DNA of 64,000 nt, from the NCBI RefSeq assembly GCF_001591025.1, contig NZ_BCTZ01000012.1, positions 1-64,000 on the forward strand, written 5' to 3'. The stretch is from Sphingomonas soli NBRC 100801. Lineage in GTDB: Bacteria > Pseudomonadota > Alphaproteobacteria > Sphingomonadales > Sphingomonadaceae. Both the position numbers and the translations under genes were made by a program. The notes under the pieces are model-generated. The model searched no databases and was not told the DNA's origin. It was given only the letters and a program-made list of their open reading frames with translations. Numbering within the stretch: the stretch's first letter is position 1; each line of letters begins with the position of its first letter. Positions 51,293-58,971 of this stretch are shown one piece after another.

Positions 51293-51990
51293 GCGGGGGG
51301 AATCGGCACGCGATCAATCGCTTGCGCCAGCTGTTCGAGCCAGAGATCGGGGCCGTCCTCCACCACCGTCGAAGCGCTTTCGATGACAAAGCCGCCGCGC
51401 TGGACCTGGGGATCGCCGACCGGGAAAACGCTGGCCGGAAGTTTTCCTTCGACAAGCGCGACATCGTCGGGATGCAGGCGGAGCAACGCCGATTCGGCAT
51501 TGTCCGCAAGCAGATCGACCGCGGCGTTGATCCGCGACGAAAGCACGTCGGGCGCTATGCCGACTTCGCCAACCATCTTGGTGACAAGATGGAGCACGGT
51601 CTGGCGCAGATGCCCGGCCATGCGCTCGCGATCGAAATGTGCGCCCTTGGTGAGCGCGTCGGAAACCTGTTCGAGCAGTGCCGCTTCGCGGTCCTTCGCC
51701 GCATCGAGTTCGGCGAGCGCTGCGGCGCGACCCTCGGCGACCCCGGCGGAGCGGGCTGCAGCGATCGGATCGGCTGCAGCGAACGGGTCCCAGCCCTCGT
51801 TCGGGTTCGACGAGGAACTCGCAGGCGAATAATGGCGCGGGCCCGACTCGGGCCCATGGCGGCGGCCGATATGGCTGACTTCCGCTGGCGCGAAATGGAC
51901 CGGTTCGCCAAACGCGCGCCGGAGCACCGTCTCCGCGACGCGGACATGGCCGGCGAGGCCAGGCGTAAATGCGCGTGCCGCATCAGACAT
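51286..51990 (-). CDS. fliH: Flagellar assembly protein FliH
   Basis: Protein of 234 aa. A variable N-terminal part, a helical region rich in Ala/Glu (about 75-125) and a C-terminal FliH/HrpE domain with LRLHPDDVALVEGKLPASVFPVGDPQVQRGGFVIES readable around residues 165-205. FliH binds and regulates FliI. Overlaps fliG by 8 bp and fliI by 7 bp. Confidence 0.9.
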   Translation of the reverse strand: MSDAARAFTPGLAGHVRVAETVLRRAFGEPVHFAPAEVSHIGRRHGPESGPRHYSPASSSSNPNEGWDPFAAADPIAAARSAGVAEGRAAALAELDAAKDREAALLEQVSDALTKGAHFDRERMAGHLRQTVLHLVTKMVGEVGIAPDVLSSRINAAVDLLADNAESALLRLHPDDVALVEGKLPASVFPVGDPQVQRGGFVIESASTVVEDGPDLWLEQLAQAIDRVPIPPAC

Positions 51991-52999
51991 AATCGTCGTC
52001 TCCGCTACCCTTGCTCGGCATCTGGAGCGTGCCGTCCTTCACCAGCCCGCGCGCAACGGCGATCATCACCTTCTGCGCTTCAAGCACATCGGAGAGCTTC
52101 ATCGGCCCTAGCGATTCCATCTCATCGCGGATGCCGTCCGCCGCGCGGCTCGACATGCAGGCCAGGAAGCGCTCGCGGACATTCTCCTCAACACCCTTGA
52201 GCGACTTGACCAGGATGTTGGAATCCACGTTGCGGATGAGCGTCGAGAGGTTCTTGTCGTCGAGCTCGAGCAGATTGTCGAAGACGAACATCGCCTCTTC
52301 GATCGCCCGGGCGACTTCCTTGTCGATCTTGGCGAGCTTGGGCATGACGCGCTGCTCGGTGACCCGGCGCGCGCTCGACAGGATCTTGGCCGCTTCACGG
52401 GTCCCGCCCAGCTGCAGACCGGGGGATTTCTTCGCCACAGTCGCGCGGGCGACGATCATTTCCTTCAGCGTCTCGATAGCCTCGGGCGTCACCGGGCCGA
52501 GCTTGGCGATGCGGCGGAGGATTTGGGGTTGGACTGCTTCGGGGAGATGTTCAAATACCTTGGCGGCGAGGTCGGGATCGAGGTTAACGAGCAGGACCGC
52601 GGCGATTTGCGGATGTTCGGTCTCGACCATGCGCGCAATTTCCTCGGGCTCGAACCAGGCGAGCATTTCCAGCCCGTTGCTGGCCTGGGTCGGCGCGATG
52701 CGGGCGAGCACGCTCTCCGCCCGCTCGGTGCCCAGCGCGCGGTTCATGATCCCTTCGATGCGCGGCGCAGGATCGAACTGCACCGAGGTGCGCTCGCGCG
52801 CCTTGTAGGTGAAATCGTCGAGCACCTGCTCGACCTCCGCCTCGCTGACATCGGCGACGGTGAACATCGCCTTGCCCAGATTGCGGACTTCCTCCGGATC
52901 GAGCTGCTGGAGGATGGCCGCAGCCTCCTCCTCGCCCACCAGCATCATCAGCACGGCAGCGCGCTCGGTGCCGTTGAAGTTGCGGATCGGCGCGCTCAC
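51983..52999 (-). CDS. fliG: Flagellar motor switch protein FliG
   Basis: Protein of 338 aa. N-terminal part RAAVLMMLVGEEEAAAILQQLDPEEV, the EHPQ motif in VETEHPQIAAVLLVNLDPD and the C-terminal torque helix region (DKNLSTLIRNVDSNILVKSLKGVEENVRERFLACMS in two stretches) with the charged residues that meet MotA. Joins the FliF ring and transmits torque. ATGA overlap with fliF. Confidence 0.97.
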   Translation of the reverse strand: MSAPIRNFNGTERAAVLMMLVGEEEAAAILQQLDPEEVRNLGKAMFTVADVSEAEVEQVLDDFTYKARERTSVQFDPAPRIEGIMNRALGTERAESVLARIAPTQASNGLEMLAWFEPEEIARMVETEHPQIAAVLLVNLDPDLAAKVFEHLPEAVQPQILRRIAKLGPVTPEAIETLKEMIVARATVAKKSPGLQLGGTREAAKILSSARRVTEQRVMPKLAKIDKEVARAIEEAMFVFDNLLELDDKNLSTLIRNVDSNILVKSLKGVEENVRERFLACMSSRAADGIRDEMESLGPMKLSDVLEAQKVMIAVARGLVKDGTLQMPSKGSGDDDYV

Positions 53000-54663
53000 C
53001 GGCCGTCTGCCTTGATCATGTCGCGCACCGCCAGCGCCGCACGCGCCGGATTGTCGCGCGTGAAGCCGCGGACCAGGCCGACCCGGTCGTCATAGCTATG
53101 GCCATTGCGCTCGAGCATATCGATCGACACCGCCGGAGCCGGCCCGCCATTGGGGCTGCCGATCGCCAGCGCGTGGCGAACCGTGGCGTCCTCGCGCTTC
53201 TTGAGCAGCGCCTTGGCGAGCGGACGCACACCCAGGAACAACACCAGCAGCGCGATCACCAGCGCCGTCAGGTTGCGCGCGACCAGCGGCACCCATCCGG
53301 CATCGTACCAGGAAGGGCCGGCGGAAATGCTCTCGGCGGGCGGCGTGAACTTGCGGCTGATTACCGTCACCTGATCCTGGCGCGCGGCATTGTAGCCGAC
53401 AGCGGCCTGGACGAGCTGGGTGATCTGCTGGATCTCCACCTGGCCGCGCGGCTTGCCCGCATCCTCGCGCAGCAAGACTGCGACCGAAAGGCGCTTGACC
53501 CCGCCGGGGGCGGCGCGCGTGACCGAGATTTCCTTGCCCGTCTCATAGGTGCGGGTGAAGCTGTCGCTCTGCTTCTGCGCCACCGGCGGCGTGCCGGCAG
53601 GCGCTGCGCCAGGCGCAGCAGCCGCGGCAGCAGCAGCCGGAGCGCCCTCTGCATTCGGAGCGGCCATGGTGCTGGCAGGCGGCGGCGTGTTCGAAAGCGC
53701 GCCGGGAATACCCCCGGGAGCCGCGCCATCCTTGGACGTGCCGGTCCAGTTGCCCTGCTCGGCGCGGATCACCTGCCCGGCCTTGTCATAGCTTTCGCGG
53801 GTCGCCTGGCTCTCATCGAGATCGACATCCGCCGCGACTTCGGTGGTGAAATTGCCTGCGCCGACCATCGGGGTCAGCAATTGGACGAGCTGATCGCGAT
53901 ACTTGTCCTCGACGCGGCGCTGAAACTCGATGCGCGCATCGCCCGCCGCCGCGGTCGGATCGCCGGCCTTGCCCGATTTGGAGAGCAAGGCGCCCATCTG
54001 ATCGACGATGGTCACCGCCTGCGGCGTCATCCCCGGCACCGAGGAGGCGACGAGGTTCACGATCGCGCGGATCTGCGGCTCGGCCAGCGCGCGGCCAGGC
54101 TGGAGCTTGAGGATCACCGAGGCCGAAGGCGCCGCCTGATCGCGAACGAAAGCGCTGGCTTCGGGCGTGGCGAGGTGGACGCGGGCTTCGGCGACCGAAT
54201 CGATCTCCTGGATCGAACGCGCCAGTTCGGTCTCGCGCGCCTGGCGGAGGCGTTCGCCCTCCACCGCGCGGCTCACCCCCATGGGGAGTTGATCGAGGAT
54301 CGCATAGCCGCCGGGCGCGGCCTTGGGCAGGCCCTGGCCAGCGAGCAGCATCCGCGCCTTGTGATAATCATCCTCAGCCACGGTGATTGAGCCGGCACTG
54401 TCGATGCTCGACTTGATGTTCGCGCCCTGAAGCGCGGTGCTGACCGCCTGCTTGTCGGCGTCGGTCACGTTGGCGAAGAGGATGCGCTGCGGCGCGCTGG
54501 CGATCATCGACCAGGCGATGAAGCCTGCGGCGACCAGGCCGATCAGGAAGAGCAAGGGCATGGCGCGCCGTACGGCGGGCTGCGCCAGAATGCCGCTCAT
54601 CTGCTTCAGCGGATTGAGGCTGACCGGGCTTGCCGCGCCTTCTGTGGTGGTGAGAGCGTTCAT
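52996..54663 (-). CDS. fliF: Flagellar MS-ring protein FliF
   Basis: Protein of 555 aa with two membrane helices (about residues 37-55 and 455-475) flanking a large periplasmic part: YHKARMLLAGQGLPKA, REAELARSI-like stretch RETELARSIQEIDSVAEARVHLATPE, and VIVDQMG-type segment. A long Ala/Pro-rich loop is inserted near residues 310-350. The C-terminal tail binds FliG. Follows fliE by 3 bp. Confidence 0.96.
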   Translation of the reverse strand: MNALTTTEGAASPVSLNPLKQMSGILAQPAVRRAMPLLFLIGLVAAGFIAWSMIASAPQRILFANVTDADKQAVSTALQGANIKSSIDSAGSITVAEDDYHKARMLLAGQGLPKAAPGGYAILDQLPMGVSRAVEGERLRQARETELARSIQEIDSVAEARVHLATPEASAFVRDQAAPSASVILKLQPGRALAEPQIRAIVNLVASSVPGMTPQAVTIVDQMGALLSKSGKAGDPTAAAGDARIEFQRRVEDKYRDQLVQLLTPMVGAGNFTTEVAADVDLDESQATRESYDKAGQVIRAEQGNWTGTSKDGAAPGGIPGALSNTPPPASTMAAPNAEGAPAAAAAAAAPGAAPAGTPPVAQKQSDSFTRTYETGKEISVTRAAPGGVKRLSVAVLLREDAGKPRGQVEIQQITQLVQAAVGYNAARQDQVTVISRKFTPPAESISAGPSWYDAGWVPLVARNLTALVIALLVLFLGVRPLAKALLKKREDATVRHALAIGSPNGGPAPAVSIDMLERNGHSYDDRVGLVRGFTRDNPARAALAVRDMIKADGR

Positions 54664-54666
54664 CGA

Positions 54667-55026
54667 TTACACCGGCATGCTCATGATGTCCTTGTAGGCG
54701 GACAGGAGTTTGTTGCGGACCTGGAGCGTCGCTTCGAAGCCGACCGACGCCTGCTGGCGCGCCAGCATCACCTTGGCGATGTCCACGGTCTCGCCGCGCT
54801 CATAAGCGGACGAAAGCTCGCTCGCATTCTGCTGGGCCTGATTGACCGACTTGAGCGCCTCTTCCATCGTCGAGGCGAAGCTGGCCGGCTTGGCCGCAGC
54901 GGGGCTAGCGCCCGCAGGAGTTTCATTGGCGCGGCTGAGCGCGGCATTGCGCTCAAGGATCTGCTGCCGGAGCTGCATCACCCGATCCACGCCCATGGCG
55001 CCGCCGATTCCGCTGACCCCGCTCAT
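54667..55026 (-). CDS. fliE: Flagellar hook-basal body complex protein FliE
   Basis: Protein of 119 aa. The conserved C-terminal part SFASTMEEALKSVNQAQQNASELSSAYERGE and VMLARQQASVGFEATLQVRNKLLSAYKDIM is typical FliE. It joins the MS ring to the rod. Its start overlaps the stop of the sigma-54 activator by 4 bp, so the two are translated from one message. Confidence 0.95.
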   Translation of the reverse strand: MSGVSGIGGAMGVDRVMQLRQQILERNAALSRANETPAGASPAAAKPASFASTMEEALKSVNQAQQNASELSSAYERGETVDIAKVMLARQQASVGFEATLQVRNKLLSAYKDIMSMPV

Positions 55027-56285
55027 GCCGGGATCGCCCGGCTGATGGTGATATCCTCACCCTGCTCGCGCGCCTTGGCGAGCCGGTAGCGCAGCGTGCG
55101 CTCCGAAATCCCGAGCCGCCGTGCGGTCTCGATCCGGCTGCCATTGCACTCGGCAAGCACTTCGCGGATCGCGGCGAATTCGTGGATCTGGACGATGTTG
55201 CTGAGCGTCCCCGAAGCCTGGGCCTGCGTCTCGACGCGCGTTTCCGGGCGGCGATCGAAAATCAGATGCTCTGGCGTAATCGTGTGCCCGCCGCACAGCA
55301 GCAGCGCGCGCTGCATGACATTTTCCAGCTCGCGGACATTGCCCGGCCAATCATGATCGGTGAGCACGTCCAGTGCGTCGGCGGAAATCCAGGGCAGCGT
55401 CGAACGTTCGCCGGAATGTCGCACGACCATCGCGGCGGCGAGCGCGGCGATATCGCCCGGACGCTCGGCAAGCGGCCTGGTCGAAAGCGGGAAGACCGAG
55501 AGGCGGTAGTAAAGATCGGCGCGGAAGCGGCCGGCCATCACTTCGCCCTGCAGGTCGCGGTTGGCACAGGCGATGACGCGCACGTCGACCTTTTCGGGCT
55601 GCGTCGCGCCGATCGGAACGACTTCGCGCTCCTGCAGCGCGCGGAGCAGCTTGGCCTGGAGATTGATCGGCATCTCGGCGACTTCGTCGAGCAGCAAGGT
55701 GCCGCCGTGCGCCGCACGGAAAAAGCCCTGCCCGCCCGACGATGCGCCGGTGAACGCGCCCTTGTGGTGGCCGAACAGCATGGCTTCGAGCATGGTTTCG
55801 GGAAGCGCTGCGCAGTTGATGGCCACGAACGGGCCATCGCGCCGCGACGAGCCCATATGGATCGCGCGCGCCAGCACTTCCTTGCCGGTGCCGGTTGGGC
55901 CGTTGATCAGCACGGTGATGTCCGACGCCGCGACGCGCTCGGCAAGCGCCAGCAGCGCGAGGCTCTCGGGATCGGCAGCCACGGGCTCGCCGGGGCCGCG
56001 CATCAGCGCGCTGACGAAGCCGCTGCCGACTGCCGCGTCTTCGGGCGGAAAGGAAATGCGCGCCGGATTGCCGTCGCGAAAGGGAATGACCGCAGGCTCG
56101 CCGTCGCCGATCGTCAGCGTGCGCGACGGCGCCGGCGGAGTCTCGCCATCAGCGACCAGATACAGGCCACCCGGCGCCGGCTTGCCGTCTTCGCACGAAG
56201 CGATCGCGAAACCCTGCGCCCGCAGCGACGAAACGAGTGCGTATTTCTGCCTGAGAATCGCGGCCGACGGAACGATGGATCGCAT
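55023..56285 (-). CDS. Sigma-54-dependent transcriptional activator of flagellar genes (FlbD/FlrC-like)
   Basis: Protein of 420 aa. Central AAA+ domain with Walker A GPTGTGKE (129-136), the sigma-54 contact loop GAFTGA (176-181) and Walker B LLLDEVAE; C-terminal Fis-type helix-turn-helix (GSRIETARRLGISERTLRYRL). The first 100 residues are not a clear receiver: I see no acidic pocket or phospho-acceptor pattern, only a short divergent stretch. It opens the fliEFGHIJKLMNOPQR-flhB string and lies back to back with fliC. It is the natural activator for the sigma-54 promoters seen here before fliC and slt-flhA-fliA. Confidence 0.92.
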   Translation of the reverse strand: MRSIVPSAAILRQKYALVSSLRAQGFAIASCEDGKPAPGGLYLVADGETPPAPSRTLTIGDGEPAVIPFRDGNPARISFPPEDAAVGSGFVSALMRGPGEPVAADPESLALLALAERVAASDITVLINGPTGTGKEVLARAIHMGSSRRDGPFVAINCAALPETMLEAMLFGHHKGAFTGASSGGQGFFRAAHGGTLLLDEVAEMPINLQAKLLRALQEREVVPIGATQPEKVDVRVIACANRDLQGEVMAGRFRADLYYRLSVFPLSTRPLAERPGDIAALAAAMVVRHSGERSTLPWISADALDVLTDHDWPGNVRELENVMQRALLLCGGHTITPEHLIFDRRPETRVETQAQASGTLSNIVQIHEFAAIREVLAECNGSRIETARRLGISERTLRYRLAKAREQGEDITISRAIPA

Positions 56286-56428
56286 GGACTTCCCCCTTGA
56301 GAAGCCCTTGATGCGCGAATTCTGGTTAATGAGCCGTAAATCATCGTGTTCGGCCTGCTTCCTCCTTCCGGGCGCACGCGAGGCGCGCGCGCGAGGGGCT
56401 AATTTTTTTGCTTAAGCCGGATCGCGCA

Positions 56429-56444
56429 TGGCCGTTCCTTGGCT
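56429..56444 (+). promoter_or_regulatory. Probable sigma-54 promoter of fliC
   Basis: TGGCCGTTCCTTGGCT has the essential GG (56430-56431) and GC (56442-56443) exactly 12 bp apart and keeps TGGC of the -24 box, but the rest departs from TGGCACG-N4-TTGCT. The fliC start is 65 bp downstream of it. The divergent sigma-54 activator supports it. No good sigma-28 box was found upstream of fliC. Confidence 0.5.
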
Positions 56445-56508
56445 TGGCGGCTCCGGGCTCCTGGTCTCAGGGGGGTACACGGGAAGCCGGCAAGCATGGA
56501 GTAATGAC

Positions 56509-57351
56509 ATGAGTGTTATCGGAACCAACATTGCGGCAATCCGGGCGGGCAACGCTTCGAACGCTGCGAACAAAATGCTCGGCACCGCGATGGAGCGTCT
56601 GTCGACCGGCAAGCGCATCAACACCGCGAAGGACGACGCCGCCGGCCTCGCCATCGCTTCGTCGATGACCTCCTCGATCCGCGGCATGAGCCAGGCGATC
56701 CGCAACGCAAATGACGGTATCTCGTTCGCTCAGACCGCTGACGGCGCGCTGGAAGAAGTTTCCAACATGCTGCAGCGCATCCGCGAACTCGCCGTCCAGT
56801 CGGCTTCGGGCACCTACTCGACCGACGACCGCGCGAACCTCGACAAGGAAGCAGCCGCGCTGCGCACGCAGATCGACTCGATCTTCACCAACACGAAGTT
56901 CAACGGCGTCGCCGTGTTCGATTATGCCACGACCGACACCGCATCGGATGACATCTCGATCCAGGTCGGCATCAACAAGGACACCGCGGGTGACAACTCG
57001 GTCTCGCTGACCAAGGCGTTCTTCGACAAGGACGATTTCGAAGCGGCCGACTTCAAGGTCGACTCGGCGGCCAATGCCGGAACCACGCTGACCAACGCCG
57101 ACGCGGCGCTCAAGGCCGTGAACGGCGCACGGGCCACGCTCGGCGCCTCGCAGAGCCGCCTCGAATCGGTGGTCAACAACCTGACGACCAACGTGACCAA
57201 CCTGACCGACGCCCGCAGCCGCATCGAAGACGCCGATTTCTCGGCTGAAACCGCGGCGCTGGCCAAGGCCCAGATCCTGAGCCAGGCATCGACCGCGATG
57301 CTTGCCCAGGCGAACCAGAGCCAGCAGACGGTTCTGACGCTGCTCCGCTAA
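56509..57351 (+). CDS. fliC: Flagellin
   Basis: Protein of 280 aa, a short flagellin with little more than the conserved D0/D1 ends. N-terminal part [23 protein letters not shown] and [22 protein letters not shown]-terminal [36 protein letters not shown]. The middle (about 135-205) is small and Asp/Thr-rich. ATG at 56509 follows GGAG; longer frames start in the promoter. It is the only flagellin gene in the window, transcribed away from the activator, and followed by a strong terminator. Confidence 0.96.
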   Translation: MSVIGTNIAAIRAGNASNAANKMLGTAMERLSTGKRINTAKDDAAGLAIASSMTSSIRGMSQAIRNANDGISFAQTADGALEEVSNMLQRIRELAVQSASGTYSTDDRANLDKEAAALRTQIDSIFTNTKFNGVAVFDYATTDTASDDISIQVGINKDTAGDNSVSLTKAFFDKDDFEAADFKVDSAANAGTTLTNADAALKAVNGARATLGASQSRLESVVNNLTTNVTNLTDARSRIEDADFSAETAALAKAQILSQASTAMLAQANQSQQTVLTLLR

Positions 57352-57433
57352 GCGCGTGCCGGTCGGGGTGTCACCCCCCTGACAAAGGCACCGCGGCCGG
57401 TCACCTCTCTTGTAGGGAGAGGGCGCATGGGAG

Positions 57434-57466
57434 GCCCCGATGGTCCAAGCGACCATCGGGGCTTTT
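57434..57466 (+). terminator. Intrinsic terminator of fliC
   Basis: GCCCCGATGGTC, loop CAAGC, GACCATCGGGGC followed by TTTT. A perfect 12-bp stem about 80 bp after the fliC stop. Confidence 0.9.
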
Positions 57467-57524
57467 CTGTGTTTGGGGTGGAGCGCGCGCTCGTGCGGGT
57501 TACCGGGCGGGCCAGATCCCGGAT

Positions 57525-57607
57525 CGTCATTCCAGCGAAAGCGGGGATCCAGAGCAAAGCAGGGCGCCGCTGTGTAACCCTGGGTCCCCGCTTTCGCGGG
57601 GATGACG
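57525..57607. repeat. Inverted pair of dispersed CGTCATTCC..GCGAAAGCGGGGA repeats
   Basis: A forward copy (about 57525-57552) and a reverse copy (about 57580-57607) face each other around a 27-bp spacer and could fold together. A fragment of a third copy stands at about 57727-57740. Apart from this and the fliC terminator, 57352-57762 holds no gene I can support. Confidence 0.7.
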
Positions 57608-57762
57608 GTTTCGGGGTGTCCGATGTTCCAGGAGATCAGCGCGGCCCTTCCCGTATCCACGCCGCGCGCCGCGCCCGGGCTCGAAATTGCGACGCGCCGG
57701 CGTTTGATCCGCGCGCATGGATAGCCGTCATCCCCGCGATTCAGGGCGTGCCGGTCTCGCCG

Positions 57763-58113
57763 TTACTCGGGCCGCGACCAGATCCAGCTACCGATCACCA
57801 AAGCCGCCACGATCGGCGCGACGGACCAGGGCCAGGGCGCGAAGATCAGCGCCACCAATATGCTCGCGGCAAAGGCGATGCTCGCCGCCACCTTGCCCTT
57901 GCGGCTGATCGCGCCGCGTTCGCGCCATGCGATGATGTGCGGCCCGAAGCCGGGGTGGTTCAGCAACCGCGCCTCCAGCGCCGGGCTGCTCCGCGCGAAG
58001 CAATAGGCCGCCAGGATCACGAATATCGTCGTCGGCATCACCGGCAGGATCGCGCCGATCACCGCCAGGCCGAGCGAGAAAAATCCCGCGATGAGATAGA
58101 GATGACGGCGCAC
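57763..58113 (-). CDS. ybaN: YbaN-family (DUF454) inner-membrane protein
   Basis: Protein of 116 aa with three to four hydrophobic segments. LIAGFFSLGLAVIGAILPVMPTTIF, AAYCFARSSPALEARLLNHP and AISRKGKVAASIAF match the DUF454/YbaN family, whose role is unknown. It lies 96 bp after fliA on the same strand; the wider gap and unrelated family suggest it may not be a flagellar gene. Confidence 0.88.
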   Translation of the reverse strand: MRRHLYLIAGFFSLGLAVIGAILPVMPTTIFVILAAYCFARSSPALEARLLNHPGFGPHIIAWRERGAISRKGKVAASIAFAASILVALIFAPWPWSVAPIVAALVIGSWIWSRPE

Positions 58114-58209
58114 CCGCCAAAGGGTAGCACGCCGCGCCTCAGCCGCCAGCCGAATCCGCAGGCGCGGCCGGTCTGCGCCGCCAATCGCGCATGGAAAGGC
58201 TTGGCCTGC

Positions 58210-58971
58210 TCAGCCGAGTCGGCGCTGCAGGCCTTTCTTGAGGCGATCGTGCGCGCTCTTCTTGATCTGGCAGATGCGCGCCGCACCCACCCCGATCACT
58301 TCGCCGATTTCCTCGAGATTGAGTTCCTCGACATAGTAAAGCTGGATGACCATCTGCTCCTTTTCGGGCAGCTCGGCGATCGCCTCGATCAGCGCCTGGC
58401 GCTGGTCGGCATCGGCCAGTTGGTCGAACGGGCTCGGCTCGTCGGACATGAACCACGGGCTCTCGTCCGAATAGGTGTCGTCGATCGAATCGAAGCGGAC
58501 CGCTTCGGCCGATGCGTATTCGGCGCGCAGCTTTTCGGGCGTGACGCCGATCCGCTCGGCGACCTGGAGATCGCTTGGCGGACGGCCCAGCTCGATGCCG
58601 AGCGTCTTGACCGTATCCTGATAGGCCTTGCGCCGGCGCATCGCGCCGCGGGTGAGCGTTGCCTGACGGCGCAGCTCGTCGATCATCGATCCGCGCAGCC
58701 GCGTGGCCAGATATTGCTCGAAGGTCACCTGGCCGCGATCCTCGAAGCCGTTCACCGCCTCGATCAGCGCGACCATGCCGATCTGGATCAGATCCTCCAC
58801 CTCGACGATCGAGCTCATCGATCCGTGGATGTGCCAGGCGATGCGGCGGACCAAGGGCAGATGCTTGCGCACCAGCGCTTCGGCGTCGCGCCGGGGCAGC
58901 GGCACGGGCGAATAAGTGAGCGGTGCGGCAGACGCCATATCGGTCAACTTCCTGATGGGGAGTGCATTCAT
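58210..58971 (-). CDS. fliA: Flagellar sigma factor FliA (sigma-28)
   Basis: Protein of 253 aa of the FliA/WhiG sigma family. Region 2 (LVRKHLPLVRRIAWHIHGSM ... EVEDLIQIGMVALIEAVNGF ... TRLRGSMIDELRR), region 3 (PPSDLQVAERIGVTPEKLRAEYA) and region 4 (ELPEKEQMVIQLYYVEELNLEEIGEVIGVGAARICQIKKSA, in parts) are visible. It directs late flagellar genes; matching promoters are seen before fliD and flgM. Its start overlaps the flhA stop by ATGA. Confidence 0.95.
   Translation of the reverse strand: MNALPIRKLTDMASAAPLTYSPVPLPRRDAEALVRKHLPLVRRIAWHIHGSMSSIVEVEDLIQIGMVALIEAVNGFEDRGQVTFEQYLATRLRGSMIDELRRQATLTRGAMRRRKAYQDTVKTLGIELGRPPSDLQVAERIGVTPEKLRAEYASAEAVRFDSIDDTYSDESPWFMSDEPSPFDQLADADQRQALIEAIAELPEKEQMVIQLYYVEELNLEEIGEVIGVGAARICQIKKSAHDRLKKGLQRRLG

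Noticed and set aside
56395..56424. Sigma-54 or sigma-28 promoter at GGGGCTAATTTTTTTGC / GCCGGATC before fliC
   Set aside because: GG to GC distance is one base too long for sigma-54, and no TAAA box stands 11 bp before GCCGGATC.
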